A stretch of DNA of 64,000 nucleotides, taken from contig CM056576.1 of the NCBI GenBank assembly GCA_029721435.1, positions 116,425,166 through 116,489,165 of the forward strand. The letters are read 5' to 3'. Numbering within the stretch: position 1 is the stretch's first letter; each line of letters opens with the position of its first letter. The stretch is from Gymnothorax reevesii. Its lineage: Eukaryota; Chordata; Actinopteri; Anguilliformes; Muraenidae. The notes beneath the pieces are model-generated. The model was not told the DNA's origin. It saw nothing but the letters and a program-made list of their open reading frames with translations, and ran no database searches. Both the position numbers and the translations under genes were made by a program. Of the stretch, positions 61,721-64,000 are shown piece after piece.

Positions 61721-62489
61721 AGCAGTGGCTAGTTTTTCTAGTAGCTGAGGGCTAGCTTGTTACCACCTACACTCAATTACAGCACAAGGCACTACCACTT
61801 CAACTGGGAGTGGCACCACGGCAGGGTAGAAGAGTGTCTGAAGGGTGCTTAAAAATGTGGAGTTTTATATAATTTTAATGATTTGAGGTCAGTCTCCAGC
61901 ATATATAAGTCCATCACCTTCTGCTAACCAGCACCCTCATTAGTCAAGCTTACTACTCTCAGTCTGCAATTCCTATATTTCTATTGCCCAGTTCGTGCTA
62001 GGCAGTGAATATATGCTGGTGTTGGTATGAATCAAAATGAACTCATAATTTTGGATCCAATAATTTGGTGCAGAAATGCAGAGCTGCTCCTGGAGAAAGC
62101 CTTCTCAGTAATTTGAGTTGTAGTGAAACTCATTACTATCCCACAGAGTCCTGAAGAAACGCATCAGTCTTCCTCCTTTTATCAAATGTGACACGGATTC
62201 TGCTGTCATTCAGAGAGGAAACACGAGCAAAAGGAAAACCTTGTTTTTCTCTCAACAAATCCAGCTTTTGAATTGTCAATTAACTGTGCTACCCTGGCAC
62301 AAGTTTCCAAATGAAGTAACAGATTTGTAATGTGATTGACTTCTGTGGTTGGTGTAAATGATGCACAAAAGGCAAACCCCTCCCACTGATTAACTGGAAA
62401 GTTCACAAATTGCATATTCCAGCCCCAAAGATGTCTCTGGATAATGCTGTTAATTCAAGGACAAAAATGCCTTCACAGTTGTTTGATTA
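61721..62489. other. downstream flank, no recognised gene
   Basis: No coding exon or known repeat was recognised. Confidence 0.4.
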
Positions 62490-62499
62490 ATTCAGTAGC

Positions 62500-62790
62500 T
62501 GCAGTCATGTCAAGAATTATTGGAATCCCCGAGGAAAATGAAGTAAAAAGGCTGATATATGAAGACAGCATTCATGAAATTCAGAATGTTACATTCAAAG
62601 AAAAAAACTAAATGATTATATTTCAATGTTATCGTCTTCATGTTGGTGATTTATTTTTTTTTAAATCAAGGAATCTCATTTTAGTAATGAGAACTAAAAA
62701 CATGAATAGTATTGGCCCAGCACCCCTGGCAAAGATATTAGTGAGTCTTTTCCTGTAAGTTTCGTTCCTGTAAAGATCAAGAGATTGATT
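62500..62790. mobile_element. Tc1-like fragment
   Basis: cagtcatgtcaagaattatt followed by ggaatcccc resembles a Tc1-type terminal repeat, and agtattggcccagcacccct near 62711 may be an inner repeat. Coding part absent. Confidence 0.4.
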
Positions 62791-62944
62791 TACAACCACT
62801 ACTTGGAAAAAGTTGTAAAATGCTCATAAACAAGTCAGTGATTTCAATTTTCTTGGACCTCTATTTCATTGCAGACAGCATGAAGACAAAATATTTAATG
62901 TTTAGTCTGGACAACTTCATTTTATTTTCATACATCCATTCAAT

Positions 62945-64000
62945 CCATTCAGGTCTGCATCGCATTCCAAAAAAAGGTAGGATGAGGGAAATTTAGATCT
63001 CATAATGAGGTTTAAAAAAAAAAACAATAATTTGAAACCGCTGATGTCCACACGTAATTCCAAACTTGATGCGATACAAAAGCAGCATGAAGAAATGGTT
63101 GAGTCCTTCAAGAGCAGAGGAGCCGGTGATCGCCATGTTGTCCTTGATGTGTGAGAAAATCATTGAAAGGCTTAAATACAATGTTCCCCAAGGAAAGATA
63201 GGTTGTGATTTGTATATGTCACCCTGTATCATGCACAACAATATTACAATTTTTCAAGTAATTTGGAGGAATCTTTATGTGCGAAGGGCGAGGCTGCAAG
63301 CCGAGGATGCGCAGCCGTGATCTGTTATCACTCAGAAGGCACTGCATCAAGAACTGTCATTTATCTGCAAGTGATGCGACTACATGTGCGCAGGATTACT
63401 TTGGCAATCCCTTTGTACTACAAGCACTACAAAGTGTAGTTACATCCTTAAATGCCAGCTAAAACGTTAATGGGCAAAAGTGCGTCTAATGTTGAGTGTC
63501 TAGTGATTTCATCAACTTCTCTTCTATCAGAGGCGTCTGCGATGGACCGTCACACCGGGGAATTTGTGCGTTGTGGTCAGGCAAATCGATGTTTCAGGGT
63601 TTTTTGAGCCAATGGTTGCTGTGTGCACCAGCAGAATAAAGACATGGACCATTCAGGCTGTTATGGGCTAAAACTTTAAAAGCTATGCTATGTAATGATA
63701 TTTGGTGTCAATGCCCTTGGCAAAAATAACTTGGCAGTTCAGTGAGGGCACAATTGATGCTTAAAAGTACATAGTGACTTCGCAGGAAAATATCCAGACT
63801 TCAAGATGACATCTTTTACGGCTACGCCCATGCATATTTCATCAAGAAAAAGGCAAAACTCAGTTCTGTACGTATTATGAAGGCACAGCTGCATAAGAAG
63901 AGGATATGACCGCAGGACTGGCTTGCCTGCAGTACGGACTTGTCTCCATGAGAGGATATGTGGCTCATTTTGAAATGCAAAGACCCCGTTCCCTTCGACA
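62945..64000 (+). mobile_element. old Tc1/mariner copy running off the window end
   Basis: It begins cattccaaaaaaaggtagga, a decayed version of the terminal repeat seen at 27092. From 63640 on it follows the transposase order: ggaccattcaggctgttatg, gatgcttaaaagtacatag, ccatgcatatttcatcaag, ctggcttgcctgcagtacgg (the SPD block) and ggctcattttgaaatgcaaa. Many stops and gaps; the 3' end is beyond 64000. Confidence 0.7.

Overview
The window is vertebrate nuclear DNA, most likely from a ray-finned fish (species not identified). It has widely spaced GT-AG exons, many Tc1/mariner relics of the kinds common in fish genomes, tRNA-derived SINEs, a CR1/L2-like LINE scrap, long CA/GT microsatellites and many intronic minisatellites. 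Nothing bacterial, plasmid or viral was seen.

One gene on the + strand fills almost the whole window: the orthologue of RASAL2, a Ras GTPase-activating protein of the SynGAP/DAB2IP/RASAL2 family. Seventeen coding exons were placed between 2147 and 60455. All reading phases join without a break, giving 1165 residues. The first exon of the long isoform lies upstream of position 1. Order of domains: split PH domain (exons at 2147, 4824, 20682, 27604, 36530 and 36979), C2 domain (39811), RasGAP catalytic domain (44487 to 47518, with arginine finger and FLR motif), a proline/serine-rich linker (48887 to 53610) and a C-terminal coiled coil (55164 to 60455). RASAL2 rather than DAB2IP or SYNGAP1 is indicated by the C-terminus (...[10 protein letters not shown]) and the RasGAP segment [14 protein letters not shown].

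Region by region: 1-4823 holds two long-isoform exons and two Tc1 elements. The 15.7 kb intron 4951-20681 holds a promoter-like region with a candidate short-isoform first exon (7532), a second GC-rich region near 15.2-16.7 kb, GT and CA repeats, and nested transposons. 20789-36529 holds introns with few landmarks, one exon, and 31-bp and 38-bp minisatellites. A CpG-rich block at 35.7-36.1 kb carries another candidate first exon (36036). 36530-47518 holds the C2 and RasGAP exons, a 1.8 kb minisatellite of 53/54-bp units and a long palindromic MITE. 47519-60455 holds the linker and coiled-coil exons among transposon relics. 60456-64000 is 3'UTR and flank, ending in an old Tc1/mariner copy.

The most interesting points are three possible alternative first exons that each splice in frame, a tandem NAGNAG acceptor, an unusually weak donor, and repeats just inside several introns, some of which look copied from the end of the preceding exon. 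Sequence numbering of residues below counts from the first complete codon of the exon at 2147.
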